DNA of 64,000 nt from assembly GCA_008360955.1 (NCBI GenBank), contig LUCM01010021.1, positions 13,144-77,143 on the forward strand, given 5' to 3'. This document shows, one piece after another, positions 1-14,700 of the stretch (its first letter is position 1; every line of letters begins with the position of its first letter). The stretch is from Fasciolopsis buskii (lineage: Eukaryota; Platyhelminthes; Trematoda; Plagiorchiida; Fasciolidae). The position numbers and the translations under genes were made by a program. The notes beneath the pieces were generated by a model that was not told the origin of the DNA, made no database searches, and worked only from the letters and a program-made list of their open reading frames with translations.

Positions 1-950
1 GTCCATGCATTCGATTTCAGCTTTTATTAGGTTGGAACTTTACCGTACGCTTGAGTTATTACAAGATTCGTAGAAATGCTCCTCGCATCTTCTTAGAGAC
101 TTCAGTTTCTGGGTGGAGATACGGCCTTTTGAGACGATTAGTGTTTGTGATGGACAGCAGATATTAAAGATTGTGTTGGCCATCTCTTTGAAAAGTTTGA
201 CAATGTCATTAAGTAGGGGTTCAAAAGAGAAACAAGTAGATTCAAGTGAAAGGGATTTCTGAAGAAGAATAAGGTTGTTGTGTGAAAAGTTGCGGAGGTG
301 AACTCGGATTTGATTTGTTTGCCTGATGGAATAGAAAACTGATCTAGAATATATCTTGGGCCTTACCAGAAGTAGACAATGATGGCGCTTGAAATTGGAG
401 CACGCAGTTTCAGGGAAACTAAATCAGGGTTGCTGGTAATAACTCTATCTAAAATGGAACCGCCTTCGTTGGGAGAAATCCGGTGATCCGTCTATTCAAG
501 CACGGTCAGTTGTGGGGTAGATGCATGACTGAACTCACCTGCAATAGTATGCAGATTATCCTCAAAAAGAGGAACATTTAATGCTAGAAGAGTCGTAAAA
601 ATGTGTGATATTTTGTTGCGAGCTAAAAGGGACAATATATAGGCTCGTTATGATAGTGATCATATGCCAATAAAACCGAGGATGACATTGTGTCACGATA
701 CAGTCCATTCCGTTTAGCGAATGCGTGTAACCAACTTCGGACTTGCCAGATCAGAAACATTTTATGTATTTTGCCACAGCACCTCCAGTCTTCTTCTTCT
801 CCTAAACTGTCCTGCCTATAGAGTCTGAAGCCCTCTATCGGCACGAGTGAATCAGCAATATGCGGGTTTAGCCAGGATTCTTTTAGGCAGATGACGCATG
901 TTCGAACATGGATCGGTGATTGAAGTGTGAGGGACAGATACGACATTTTC
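1..950 (-). mobile_element. Fragment of CR1-like non-LTR retrotransposon (endonuclease domain)
   Basis: Minus-strand translation shows an apurinic endonuclease domain typical of CR1/L2-type LINE pol proteins. Around 820-900 it reads ICLKESWLNPHIADS, close to the family pattern of a conserved Leu-Thr-Glu-Thr-Trp block. Further on, in another frame at about 390-440, it reads ILDRVITSNPDLVS, matching the leucine-aspartate-x-valine-x-threonine block near the end of such domains. The frame changes and stop codons between these blocks show the copy is dead. Only the endonuclease part is present; the reverse transcriptase would lie before base 1. The clade assignment is tentative. Confidence 0.6.
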
Positions 951-3289
951 GCAAACAGAGATCAGATTCTGGTACTCAACAATGGCGGAATGGATATCTT
1001 GGCTGGAGGGGTGCATTTAAAAGCCACCTGCCAGCTAGCACGCGTGCTAGATTTTAGCTCCCCTCTGCTGGTTATTTGCCAAACCGTTCCTCCTTTAACA
1101 CCATATGGCAAGTTGGTGCCTTTGCTGAAGATATCACCGATGTTTGGAAACCTCAGCGGTGCAGCCCGGAAACGTCATTCGAAGCGCTAGCTCATCGATT
1201 GGGACGTGTCGTTCAACAATGGTAAGTGTGCAAGTGTGTCGTTTGCTCATGTTCTGGCTCAACATTTTCGGATTGTAGGAACCAGTCTGATTCATTTTGA
1301 TCGGTGAAAGCTACGAGGCTCCTGGGTCAATAATGGACTTACTTCTAAAATCCATCAACCTCTAGCCAGCAAATCAAATTTCCGTACCTAAGGAAAGGCA
1401 ATATATGATTTCCCCTCCATACTCTTAGAAAATTTCCGGGATTTTGTGGCGCCTGTGTTTGCCCTTTATTCGAGTATGGTAGCCAAACCGTACACTCGGG
1501 TCCGGTCAGAGGTCGCAACGTAGTTGAGCTTGGTCACGGGAATTATGAGGAACAAGTTCGTGCAAGTTCCGATGTTCCTACTCTTTACAAAGCATAATTG
1601 AAGAAAATTCTCCGGGGACAACATTTTGTGCACCAACTCATAAAACTACTGCAGTACAAATGAAATCTGTACTATACTTCATACAATTTTTACGTGTGTT
1701 TGAATGCTTGTTTGCTCACACCCACTAAACGACTTTGACACTCATTGTTCAGGAAGTGAAATTAGGAAGAAAATAACTGTGCAAAATTTGTTAAGCTAGC
1801 ACGATCCATAGACCCTAATAGAAATAGCCTATGACTCGGGCCCAGGGTATTGATTGAATATAGCGCTCGAACTCTTACCTCAACCCAATCAACAAAGTCT
1901 AGCCACATTTACCAACAGTGGTCTCCAAAAGTACATATTGCAGGCATAGGTAGAGAAACTCTATCAATGACACAGCGTGAACGAAAATTTTCACCTATCT
2001 TTTGATCTCGTCTAGGACGTGTGCAGCAAGGCATAATGATAGCATGAGCATTCATATCGGATTCTCGTTTGCTCCAAACTTAGCGCCTGATGTCCTCACC
2101 TCAAATCTTTCTTCGGGATGCTTGTGACAATTAGCCCATTCCAAGCGCGAAGTCGGCACCGGTTAACGCATAATTCTACATATCATTTCTCGTGCTTTTC
2201 TGTTAAATTCACCATAAATCTCAGCTGAAATACCTCCAGACTGCTATCCTTCTCCCTTTTTCCGTTTCAGTTGTGTGCGTTTGCACTGGCGTCCCTCGAA
2301 GAGTTTACTATCCAGTTTCTGATCCCACCCTTGCACGTCTGAACACAGTGAGAAAATGACCCAAGTCTAAGATAAACTACCTCAGAACGGACAAATGAGG
2401 CCTGTTCCAGCAGCGGCAATAGAGTGAACATTGCTGTTAATCTGCGTAACTCAACAGCGCAAACTGGTGACCTCGTTGCAAATGTGTTCAGAGATCGAGG
2501 CCACAAAGTTCGATGCACAAAGCTTACGACCCCTTGAGCGGACAAGTTCTCCCAATTACACAGCTTTACTGCTGGAGATGCCTGATAGTGTCTAACATGC
2601 CCGCCACGTTGACAACCTATTGCTACGAAGGCATTCGTACATAGATCCCCTCTTCGGATGCCACCACCGTCGTCTACCGCAAAAATCACCTCCGATGTTC
2701 CCCTCAACAACCGAGGCTATCAGTTTACCAGTGCCTGCGATCAACCAGGCCACCGGAAGCAAACAAAAGGAACAAAGGCTTACCAGCGTCGGATGTTATT
2801 CGACACATGCCATATTGATAGTTGTTCTCCTCCTTATTGCTGACGGTGTTCCCCTTGTTCATGCTTTCAAACTACGGTTTGACACAATTCTTCATCATTG
2901 TTCTCCGTAGCTGCAAATTTCCGAAAGGATTTCAATTATTTTTTTGGTTGGAGGATCCAGAGTGAAAAGATCGAAGTTTCTTTTTATCCCCACTTTATTC
3001 CTGGGCATCTATCGGTCGTCAGTAACCTCCCCTCCAGCTATTCTGGTCCATTTTAATAATTTTTCGTTGTGCACCCATGGCTTTTGAAGACTTCCTTTAT
3101 TGAACTTTAACTTTCACGTCAATTTCACAGACTTGTAAAATCCGACTACTGCGGACATATAATGACACCTACCACCATCTTTCAACTGAACCTTACGCCA
3201 ACAGTAAGCGCCATTGGTGCAAATGAACATCTTGTTCCTTACTGATCGCCATCTATGTTATTTCTACTCATTTTTGTCCCCCACTGTGT
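951..3289. other. Unassigned diverged DNA
   Basis: No gene or element could be recognised. A 147-codon minus-strand open frame at 2267-2710 has no recognisable motif, and the plus strand here is broken by stops in all frames. It may be older LINE sequence between the fragments on either side. Confidence 0.4.
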
Positions 3290-4700
3290 ACTTTCTTCGT
3301 CCATGCAACTGGTAATACCCGTGTACCATTTGATCATGCAATCAAGCATGCCTCTTGAAGTGTTCGAGAAATATTTCAATATTGATACTAGTTGAAAGAT
3401 CTTATAGTAGACGCAGAAAATCCTCGAACTATGGGAAACTTAGGTAGGTCCAAAATAACGCGCTACGAACTGAGCGTGAAACAGGCCGACCCCACCGGAG
3501 CTCGGTTTAACAAAGCATTTTTCGATCGATACACGGTATGCGCAAAAGTCACATCACCCACTCCGCCGGCTTTCGAAACTACTCTAGGTGCCCCCATCAC
3601 ATCTCTCCTCACTATAGCACAAACATTCGCTTAACAATCTTGTGTAGTTTTTGGCTGCGGCCAGGTAACTACTCCTCACTATCTTTACGCCGGTGGCGAC
3701 TACAATAGGTCATACTGTCGTTTCTACAAGCGCAGTTTCCCGAGACTCACGAAGTCGACGCTCATAATGATCCATAGGCCCTGACTTAACACATGTCCGC
3801 ATGCTGTAATAGACGGCGGATTCAGCCGCGACTTCCCTCTTCCAGTTTTATGTCGATAATGGAGTCTTGCCTAAATGCTTAAAGAAGGCGGCAAGTAAAT
3901 TAATTTTTAAAAAGGAAATTTGGCTTCTCTTTTAACTATTAGCCAATTAGTTTGGCCAGCATCACGGACAATGTGCCTGAACGCGTCCTGTTGGATGCTT
4001 TATCCCAACATCTGCATTAAAAATTTTTGGATCCCTTCCAACATGGTTTCCTTTTTGACATGTCATGCATCTCGTATACGCTACCTGCCACTCACAGACT
4101 CACGAAGACGAACGAAGGTTGCCAAGCTTCATCTACCGTCCTTCGACAAGTTACCCCGCATTCGATTTCTCCATAAGCCTCAAATGCATGGTGCTGTCGG
4201 TTCCACAGTAAAAATTCTGCACAGCCTCTTGACCGACCGAACCTAAAGGGTAACCATAGGGAGCACCTTCTCGCAATCTGTGCCAGTCACTATAAGAAAC
4301 ATGTAAGGCTTGGTGCTGGGTCCCCTCTTTTTAGTATACGTCAATGACCTCCTTTACGCCCTTCCCATTTGCATTTCCATGCTTTCGAATGACATTACCC
4401 TATGGGGCTTCATTCAGGTTCTTTTATATTCAGCTCCCAAGAAAGCCAAGCGATGGTTCGAACGTCAAGGCCTTCCCATCAACGACATTAAATACTTCAG
4501 CATGGCCTCAAGCAAAACAGTTCAACCCATTTTCCCTCAACGGGGCCGATACCTGGGCCATGTTTGATCGCCACAAATTGCTAATTTTCTGTCATATTGG
4601 CAAAGAGGTGTTCTTAAGGTGCTTTAAAAGTACAACAATGTGGTCTCCAAAGGAAACGTGCCGTGAAGAGACATATCTTCACTACATACCTTGACCTAGC
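3290..4700 (+). mobile_element. Decayed CR1-like LINE, linker plus reverse transcriptase
   Basis: Three collinear blocks in shifting plus-strand frames match a LINE pol protein. At 3392-3634 is the linker before the reverse transcriptase, rich in Pro and Thr (TSPTPPAFETTLGAP). At 3840-4060 is the start of the reverse transcriptase, with PISLASITDN and FQHGF-like motifs interrupted by stops. At 4310-4567 is the palm region, VLGPLFLVYVNDL followed by LSND at 4382-4393 where an active enzyme has a Asp-Asp pair after Ala (FADD). The first catalytic Asp is therefore Asn. Several frameshifts and stops make it a pseudogene. Residue style (PIN near the palm end) fits the CR1 group; it could be another jockey-superfamily clade. 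Confidence 0.7.
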
Positions 4701-5399
4701 TGCTGATAACATGCCCACCACGTTAACAGTGAAGATTTGCGAAATCACTGACATATAAAACCTGCTATTTAATCATCATCATACCTCTGGATGCTTGATC
4801 CAATTCTCCCATGGGGTATTATCCTCAGTATTACCACTACCAATCCGATCCCCCACTGAAAGGAGCCGAAAAGCTCCAACTTCTTTTCACATTGACGTTG
4901 GAAATTTTATTTGCCGTATTGCATACTGCTCTGCATTTTCTTCCTCGCATTTGTTAACGCTTTCTTCCGCAGCGCCTCCAAGCAACGGTTCACCATTACG
5001 CAGGTCATTATTCTGCTCCACTTCACGCTTCCAAACGGATTGTGTATATTTCCTTGGTTGCCGAAGCCACATTACAATGCATAACTTTTTGCTTCCATCG
5101 CCATTTTGACGTTACTAGTTTGTTGTCCACCTCCGTCCTTCTATCCAGTCGTTTTAGCTAGGTTTTCAAATTGTTCATCCGCAGCTCCTGATTCACTGAC
5201 TTTGTTTGCCGCAGATTACCCTGCGTGGATATTTTCTGAATGTATTAAACATTTTGAACACTTGGGCCACATCTTGACATTTGCCGCTGTCCTCCAGCCG
5301 AACTTTGCGCCTGAGGCACGCAATTTTGGTGCACCTAAACACACAGCATGGGCCGCTAACGGTATGTAACATTAACTCATTCGTTTTAGGACTCCGTCT
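4701..5399. other. Unassigned pyrimidine-rich DNA
   Basis: Open frames of up to 104 codons occur here, but none shows a motif. The plus strand is rich in C and T, which lowers stop frequency and explains them. It lies between two LINE-like fragments, so decayed LINE sequence is possible. Confidence 0.35.
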
Positions 5400-5700
5400 T
5401 TGAGGTACGCTGTCCTATTTGTTGTCCCATAACACTGTAGCCCTTGATCATGCAACCAAGAACGTTTCTTGGAGTTTTCGAGGAATACACCACACTGTTA
5501 TTAATTTACAACCTCTCCACCATCTTAGGAACCTTTACTCGGCCTCTTGTAGATTGCGGAGGCCAGATGGTGAACCCACTGAAAAGAATACAGGGAGCCC
5601 CTTGGAAGTCGTTTGGGGGTTCTTCCTCCTTTCTTTCCTCCCCCGTCTATTAAATTTCGGCCTATGCTGTCTTACTTGGACGCACCTCAGGTGATCTCCT
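5400..5700 (+). repeat. LINE linker fragment related to 3326-3375
   Basis: The segment 5440-5490 aligns with 3326-3375 in the same orientation, sharing the 17-base block TTGATCATGCAAYCAAG (3329-3345 and 5443-5459) and then roughly four of five bases. Both are followed by sequence readable as the charged linker that CR1-like LINEs carry between endonuclease and reverse transcriptase. The copy is short and broken; no reverse transcriptase was found after it. Confidence 0.4.
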
Positions 5701-8374
5701 TGTGACGTACCACCTCGATACCAATACAGGCAGAGGAATATTTTAACCATGCCCTCCCTCGCCAGTGGGGACAGTAGAGGAGGATTTTGAATCCCTCAGA
5801 TCCTGTTTCTTTGCGCAAAGTTGAGTGTTCCTGTGGAACGTACTGTCTGAAGTGTTCGCAACGTTAGCGAGAATATCCATTTTTAAGATGGAACTATGCA
5901 TCCACCTTGGAATAGCGAGCCATTTAATTCCACTAAAATTGGGCCAAACCAGAATAAAAATATGACTCCCTCTAATCAGTGCCTAGCTGCCTATCTAGTT
6001 TGGCACTGCCACCGTTGTGACAAGGGTCGGCGCCACAGAGCGAAGGGCACCATCTACCCCAGAGTCACTTGCTTTAGCCCAGTGCTTCTGAATGCAGACT
6101 GAAAGGAGTGCTCTCAATCCCGGGACAAAATGGATTATTGGCCGCGAACCCAAGTACTACTTCAGGATTTCAAAATCAAAACGGAACAGAGTGTTCAATT
6201 CCATCGCTTTTGAGAGAATTTGTCTGATTAATTGAAAATACCGGGGTTTTACGGCATGCCTGGAGCACACAAAATGCGTTACCATTGCGAGGAGCTCTTG
6301 ACATGAGCTATTTTCCGTAACACGACGTGGCATATTGGCTAACTGTGTTTTTCAAATGAATAAAATCATTGTAATGTTTAGTTCGCGCAAGAATTTCATA
6401 ATTGCAGATTTGGTTGATCTGATAAATATATCCAACAAACGGATGCGCTCAATCAATACATGTTCATTGTTTCCCAACGCGACAGCAAAGTAAAGGATTG
6501 AGTACACAAGGAATTACATAGAAAATTTAGGGAAATCCGTTAAATTATCAGCGGATGAACTAAAACTGTTCACCTGTATGTGCACGTATGGCATCCACTT
6601 CCACTCTGATGGATGCGAATACCGAAAAACGGGAGGAAAAGACGTGGGGCCTACTTAAGTCTCACGCCAGCGGATATTTTCAAGTCAAAACTGGAAATAT
6701 GGTCACTATGTAAACAACTTAACAAAATCACTTTCTAGGATCGATGTGGTGGCTATGCGATATTCAGATTAGATTCCATCACAGATCCAGGTAACATTCT
6801 ACTGGACTTCAATCAAGGACATAGGGGTTATGCTGGAAGTGAAATCATAAAATTGTTTACCACTCTTAGTTAAATTCCTATCATGTTGTCCAGATAGCTC
6901 AGTTCGACAATCAGTTTAATACAAGAAAACATGAGCAGCATAATAAGTAAATTACCAAAAGTTTTTCTAAGAAATCGGAAATGAAACCTCATCTTCTGCT
7001 CAACAAGCATGTCACTCATGATGTATTTTGCAAATACGATTAAAGATGAACCAGTAATTGTGAGATAAACAATTCTGCTGACCGGTTATCTTGAGGATTT
7101 CATAGAAGAAAGGGTAAAATACGATTCCCAAACTGTTAACGAAAAACGCTGTATGCCTGTCCTCGTATTTTAGAGGAGAAAACGGTATTTAAACACTTAG
7201 CCGACGATCGGGAATGCATAATTTGCTGCTGAACCAGGAATGGTTTTCATATCTTGACCAGTTTTTCCTCTGTAGACAAAAGAAAAACTGACTACGGATC
7301 GAGCCCACGACAGTGTGTCAATTCACGTACGCCTTTTGGGAAATTTATGCCCTTCGAACCCTCAAAAGGTTGTTTGAGCGCGGAAAAGAACATCATTTCA
7401 GCTGGCTGAACGAAAGAGCGATAAAGAACAGATAAACGGCAATCACAAAGCACCTAACGGAATCAACAAAAGTGGAGCTTCTTGATCCGCCTATATTGCC
7501 AGAGGAAGACTACAAAATGTTAAAGTTAAATCCCGTCCACGCCCGAAGCAATCGAGATGCACCTAAATAACACCCCTTTGTTATCAGATAAAATGCATTT
7601 GAGACCTTTTAATCCACCTCGGCTATGGACACAAGAGAGGGTTGAGTAGCCAGTGGATCAGACACGACAGTTTTTAAAAAACATTAACTTCGAGGATATC
7701 AATTATAGAATGATCTCATAGACACACCAATCAATTAAACGATTGTCTGCTGTCACTATTATTTTTCGATTACCAGACCGTCCTACGTTGATAAAAGTCC
7801 GGTGGAAGAAGGCTGGTTTATATTAAAATGGTGCCGGGGTCTGTCTCTTTTTTCTAAACGAAAAGAATGCCGCACCTGCCGGATAAAATCCCAGTGAGGT
7901 GAAGAAGGTTGACAAGGCAGGCTCCACAAGTCACCGCAACAAGCAAAGACATTGACCTCACGACATACCAGAGTCCACCGAGGTTTTGCCGATTTCTCAG
8001 GCTAATCAAAAACCAGTTTGTTTGAGCGTAGTCGCTGCGGGAGTGGTCGCCCTCACCGGATTGATAAGGATCTTTGCCTTCGTCCACCATAATAGTTGAA
8101 AAAATTACTGGAGAACAACAAACTATGGTGGGCGTGGAACCCAGGCCGTGAGCACCCGTGGAGTGTGTTTCCCGGCTTACTTCACTAGGTCATAGCAAAC
8201 GGACCTATGCATAATCATATATATTTGCTAATTTGTAAACGCAGGCTCCAAAATCAGTGGATGAAATCTTGTCAAGCTGACCGCGCTCGCCACACTTGAG
8301 CGTAATCGATTAGAAAGGTAAGAGAGTGGACCTGCCACTTGATTGCTGTGTTCTAGGGGCACACATTATTACGC
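5701..8374. other. Unassigned diverged DNA
   Basis: No RNA gene, splice-linked exon chain or element domain could be supported on either strand. The longest open frames are under 80 codons and carry no recognisable motif. Confidence 0.4.
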
Positions 8375-8765
8375 AGCAGAGATTCAGCAATCACCCTGGC
8401 TCCTACGTTGTGCGCAGGTCTTTGGGATGGATGCTACGTGGTTATTTGGGTGGAGATACTTTGGCCACTTATACCATTGCAGGCCGGAGAGTGTAGGGTA
8501 GCAACTGATCCTGATTTATAATGAAGAATTTCATGATCCAGGAAATTGTTGCCTCACTAAATTGAGGAAGGACGTAATGACCTTGAGGGCAGCATGAAAC
8601 GGGACAAAATTCTTCCGGATCGTTTTGGTGCTACCGCCCGCGTGATGCCCGCAGGCCGAGGGCACAGTGAATAACAGTGCCTAAATTCCTCAAGGGTTAT
8701 TACAATGGAGGAACTGACTTAGCCACGATGAAAGGCCGTTGGAACGATGCTCCGAGACGATGACG
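8375..8765 (+). repeat. Dispersed repeat, copy 1 of 2
   Basis: This stretch aligns over several hundred bases with 35296-35665 in the same orientation. Shared landmarks, in the same order, are GCAGAGA followed by CAAT, TGCGCA before a CTGGGAT-like block, GCAAGGCCGGA / GCAGGCCGGA, a GTTTTGGTGC / TTTTGGGGTGC block, a GC-rich CCCGC...GGCCGA block and TTGGAACGA..CTCCGAG. Identity by eye is around two thirds. It has no open frame of its own. It may be the 3' untranslated end of a LINE, which is inference. Confidence 0.55.
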
Positions 8766-11700
8766 TACAACAAAACGCTTGGGTGCACGAAAAGAGGTAT
8801 GTTTTGTCAGCGAGAGAAAAACATAGTATTTGGCTCATCATTCTGTGTTGAATCGATGAAACCCGAATAATTTTTCTACAGTGGGCAGTAAAGTTTAAAA
8901 GAGGGTCTCTCAATGGTCGCCCGTTGTAAGGACCAGATCGGACTAAACTCGTACCGCTTTCAAACGGTTAAATTCGCTGTGTCGGCTAATAAAAACGGAA
9001 CGTTCCTGAAGATAAGGGTACCGGAAGAAGACAGAGGTGAAACACGCCACCCGCAGTGTTGGCCGATCTGGAAGTTCGGGTGTTAAATACCCAGCGGAAG
9101 AGAACAATATAGCCAGTAAATCTGATACAAGTGGATTAGGATGAACTGCTATTTTGCGAGAGGGGCGGAGACACAGATGGAAGTCAGTGAGCTTGAATAG
9201 GACGAAGGTAGGGGAGACAGGGAGGCACATAGGCATAATTATACTAAAAAGAGCAATGAGGAACTGATCCGACAAAGCAGCGCCAGCAATAGGAGTCGGC
9301 TGAAGAATTCAAGGGAAAAAGCCCTACAAATCGTTTGCCGCTCTAGGGTGAAAAATGAAAAGGAAGTACAGATTGAAGGAGATGGGCAAGAAGGCTTTTA
9401 CGTAAGGTAGGAAAATAGGGCGCAGGGCTGCAGGCCCAGTTCTAACCAATGAGATTCGTATAGGTTTGTAAAAACAAAGGCCGTACCAAGAGGGAATGGC
9501 CGTGAAATAAGATATAGGGACAAGCAGCAAATGGTTTAGATGAAGCCATCAGCCTTGTAATTTTAGGAATAAGATGGAGGCAAGTCAACAGATAAAGTTG
9601 GAATAAGGGATGAGATTGCATTCAAGCAATGGTGAATAGACATTAGAAAATCTGACAAGTTAGACTGTGCAGGATGAGCTATGCTTTGGATGAGTTCCTT
9701 GGGGTTTAAATGGGGTCGTGCCAGATGAATGGTACCGGTGCACTTGCATTTTTCAGGGGTGCTCAAAGGCGGCCGCAGAACATTCTGAAGATTTCGTTGT
9801 GTGAGTCGATTGACCTGCCAATATGTGATTAAATGGGCTGCTTATGCACTGGAAACCTGACTTGAAAACCCCTGCTTTTACGGTGAAGGCAGGATATGCA
9901 ATCTTTATGGTTGTGCCAGCCCATCAGTCGCGAGCGTCGGCCAAAAAGCGGATCTACTCGTATCGCCACGCAACGGCGATTTTGCACTGAACACTAGAAG
10001 CCGACTTCAATGCAGTACGCAAGATGAGTCCAAAAATGTTTCGGGCCAAAATGATGGTATTTATATTCAGGCTTTAAAATGGTTAGTGGATTCGGTTTTC
10101 GAATGCATTGCGCAAATCCCGTTTTTCGGTGCACATCAAAGAAAACGGGTGTGATCTATTGAGTTGAGAAGCAGCAACAAAGCTGGAATAAAAGTAAAGG
10201 AGAATTTACAACCTGACAGAGGAGCCAGGCGTGACCTAGAGTTGGAACCTGTAGACAAAGCATGCCATTGTGAAATTTATGGCAAGGAAGCCTGGAAACC
10301 CATAAAACTGGTTCACGTAAACATGCTACTAAAGGTCACGAAATAAAAATATTTAAGTATAGGAATCGCTGGCAAACTGTCCTCACACAGACGGATGATA
10401 TGCACTTGTTACCACGGCAATAATAAGTATTTATCTAGAAAGGGTTAAACTCTGCTTTTGGATTTCTTCCTCCATTGAATAATGGTAGACTGTTAAAAGG
10501 CTCAAAGCATACAAGATAAAGAACGAAACGCGTCGCAGTTTTTAAACGGAAATAGGAAAACTGTGACTCAGGACAAACTAGTGCATCGGTGATGAAAATG
10601 GTCGGCTATGGAGAAAGCAGTAGAGAAAGACCAGGTTTGTTTTTGACCGGCGAAACGATAATGGTTATAGGTTTTATAGCATGCAAGGTTTTCTGCTACT
10701 GAGAGACGTGGACCACTCCATGAGGTGCTTTGTGAACTTTGTTTGCACGCACTCTAGCACAAGGCTCTTTTCGAGGATACTTGAGGAAGTCAAGCAGCAA
10801 CATTCAGGGGTTGGTCTGGAATGTGTGCCGTGAATGGTAAATTAATTTCCGGTCTATATACTAGCTCTATGAATTTGCCACCTTTTGCTTCTTTGGAGGG
10901 GGGCATGTTTGGGAAAGGTAAATGCAGCGGATCGGTGCAGGTAGAGATTAAGTAATACGATCAGTGTACCGTCAACAGAAAAGTTTCCAGGACTGATGTC
11001 ACATCTGTGCGTACCGGCTTCAAAAATTTAACTCTAAATTTTCCTGGCCTCCTTATGATAGTGGCTGCGAATGCATTTTGAGAACATACAAGTATGAGCG
11101 GGTATACCGTTACGTGGATCGGAGTCAACCGCATTTACGATTTTGATGTCATCGGCAAAACGAAATTTGTACCATGACTGATAACGCAACATCCGGATTG
11201 ACTAAAAATTCCTTGGTTCTTTTATACTGTTCTTTCTTTTTATGGTGCCAGAATATTCTTGTAGAACTATCACATAATGGCGCTTTCTTTCTCCCTTTTA
11301 TCCTGGTGCTCCTTGGTTGAGATTATTTTACAGATGTTTGTAGTAGCGGACCAGCTTATTTCAGGGCGGCCCGTTTTTTGCAGTCCACGTTGATTGATCG
11401 TAGACGTTCAACTGTTTCAGCTTCACCGCTGGCGCAACAGCGTTTGCCGGGCCTCATTAAGCACTTATAAGCTCCTGTATTTGCTTAAATTACAGGACGG
11501 CACTTTCTATTTATTTTTTATTTAACCTTCAACTTACGCAGACCTTTGTTCTGATGCTGACTATTTCTTAACTGGCCAGTGACTGAGGATTACTGTCAAA
11601 GGCATGGTCTGTTTCTACATAATTTTTAAGCAATGAACAGTGTGAGGTAGTGGTACTGGCTTCGCGCCTTGATGTGAGGGAGCTGTTTCATTGGTTATAT

Positions 11701-14700
11701 GTGGTTGCGCGGAGCTGAAACCTGCCAGACAGATCACGAGCAATGCACAGGCATGGATGCAGCTAGATCTTGCCAAACACCAAATTGGTGCAGGACATAA
11801 TACCAGATTGAGATTGCGTTATCCCATTGGTTACTAGAGGCCGCCCGGCATTATCGTTATGGGAAGGCGTGTGCGAATATGCAATATCGTTCGCTGGGCC
11901 AGCCAATAAGGATGAGTTGTTCGGTTTCAGAAAAACACCGCGTAAACCAAACGGCGTGAAATGCATCAAACAAGGTGGAGAAATCAAAGCGCGATGCGGA
12001 GAGGAGATGAAATGGTGGCAGTCGCATAAGCCAAAGGGTGCAATCAGGGCAACCTGTAAATGTAACCATATCAGTTAATAAACGAAAGACTGTTTGTAAT
12101 GACGGACCATGGTTGCTGTTAATGAGGTAGCAAAAGCGGGCGATAACGACCTAAAGAGAAGATCAGATTTCTAAATAACGAATTTTGGAACGAGGTAAGT
12201 GTCCTACACAACTATTAGTAACGCTGCAAATAGTATCCGAAAACAGGCAACGGGGATGAAAAATTTGGAAAATGGTCTAGATTTGGCTGGATTTCGGGAG
12301 GGTCCTAAGAAATTACATGATGGATTGTTGTGTCGAAAGCTGCCGAGTTGGAAGGGAATCTGAGGCTTGAAGTGCGAATTAAGATTCGAAACATAACTTC
12401 GTGTGCAGATGAAGGGCGAAGGGTTGGAACAAGTAAATGCAGCTTCTGAGAGTGGGTGGATTATGAAATTAATAACAGAGGCATCATCACTGGGAAGGAA
12501 TACAGACAAAGAGGCCCTTGTGTTAAAGAGCCCGTGTGGCTACCACGGGATGCGTTGGTGTAGGAGAAGGGAAACTGAGAAGCTTGCTTATAAATGGCAG
12601 TGGTAACTGTTTATCCCTCTGGGATAATCGGGACACAAGATATGCGTGATCATGGTTTATAATTCTATAAATGATGGAGACTGACGTGCAAGGGATAGAA
12701 GACCGAGCAGAGTAAAACTAAAGTAAAATGAACTCATATGTAGCATATCAAGTTGTCAAGTATACGTGCGCATAAAGTTCAAGTTAGTGTTTGGCTGACC
12801 AATTTGCCGCGCTTCGTGCAGGTTGTCTCATCTAAACCAAACAGCAAAATGCTTGTCCAAATCAGGCGAGGATTGAGGGCACGGCTGTAAGAAACGAAAT
12901 CAGAGTGTATGGTATCCAGACCAGCAAAGCGGTGAGTAGGACAGGCCAGGTCTGATCAAATGAAAAATGTTAACGAAGAACAATTGATGATAGAGGGAAT
13001 AACAGTAAGCAAAGATGAAAGAGATGGACTTCTTGGAGAGGGGCTTGGTTGAGGGCAAGTAAGATAGTAGCGTCTTCTAGGGCTGAACAGCTTTATGTCA
13101 GTTCTGTAGATGGAGGGGGGATTAGGATTTGGGCTAATTGCCTGATATAATGGTTAAAATGTTCCGGACAAATACTTGAAAATTTTTATTTTGTTGTGAA
13201 CGATAGCAAAATTAAATTATGCAAGCACAAGTTCTAGTCAAATGCTGGGCAAATACAAGGTGGTAAAGAGCAAAAGGAGTGAGATGTCTGTTATTAAAGG
13301 GATTGTGAACAAAGACCAGCAATTTGTTAGCCACAACGGTGTTAGGGCTTGAGACTGACTACTTGCCGGACACTTAGCCTGAAAAACACGTTTAAGACGT
13401 GAACAGAGACGCTATCCACCAAACTAGCCGCACCAATACATTGCCGCAGCCTGGCCGATGTGCACCGACCAAATCGGGGGATCTGGCCGTGTTTCTTGCC
13501 GAAGAGATGAACGCAAAATCACTGGGAAAAACGTGGGTTTAGCTAAAGGAGATGAAAACAGAAGTGGGGGATGGATGTTATTTAAGACAGCAGCGTTTTG
13601 GTCTGATTGGGCACTGGAGTAATTCAATCCCAAACTAATAGTTGGAGAGGTAAAGAATACATGGTGGGACATCCGAAGGATTCGTCATGAAGAGAATTCT
13701 GTTGGTACGCAATCACGTCAGGTTTGGCTTGACATTCCATCAGGAAAAGTGCCGAAGATAATCCATTTCCTCACCCCTGAAAATCTCGGGCGAGTTGGGA
13801 CGATAAGGCTTTCTTCACGTGAAAGAACGGAAGAGCAAGAAAGAAGGAAGCCCTGGAAATTTTTCTGGAAGTGGTAGATATTAACCAAGAGAAAGGGGAC
13901 AGGTCATACATTATTAACGATACAAATCCCGAAATGGTCAGTAGAATATCTGGGACACCACAGAGGCGTGTATAGGCGACCACTGCGAAGAGATGGTGGA
14001 TATTATAAACAGATAGACGCGAAATGAGGTCACATATAGTAGGTAAAATAAAGAAGCAAAGAAATCCTCGACGGACCACATAAGAAAGGACAAAGGCTGG
14101 TAAAATTGTTACGGAGTGAATCACACAAGATATAGGAGAAAAACGACAAATTTTCTAGTGCTTATTTCTACAAATACGTGCACACGCAGTCAATATATAT
14201 ATACATTGACGTGAAATTCCTTGCAAAATAAGCTATTTACAGTAAGGCAGTTAAAAACATAGTCAGGGAAGAAAATTGTCACTATGCAGCTCCCGGGGAG
14301 GAGAGAAAAAGCAGAGGGCGTAGAGAGAAGGGTGTTCTAAGAATAGCTAGGAGACAAATGAGCCCTGGAATGTAAAAGGATTAATAGCGTTGCTAAGGTG
14401 AACGGACAGGAATTAAAGCAAAAGCCAAAATTGAACGTATAGACCAGAAACAACGTCTTTTGTCTAGGAAGACGCCTTTAATTATAATTTCAAGATATGA
14501 AGCATTATGAAGAGTATCAAGACTCAGGCTGAGGTACGATTCTATATGGCTCATGCACCCTACACTTGAGTACTTTTATTCGAGTTACGTTAAACTGGAG
14601 GGAAGCCAAGCGCTCAGAATGACGTAATCAATGAATATTAGTGGAGTGAAACAGAGATTCCTTCGGCGATACTTTTTAGAATGATAGGAAAATCACCGTT

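Noticed and set aside
13771..14124. 117-codon hydrophobic minus frame resembling a membrane protein
   Set aside because: Lies in a purine-rich plus-strand block, where the minus strand yields hydrophobic open frames without selection.
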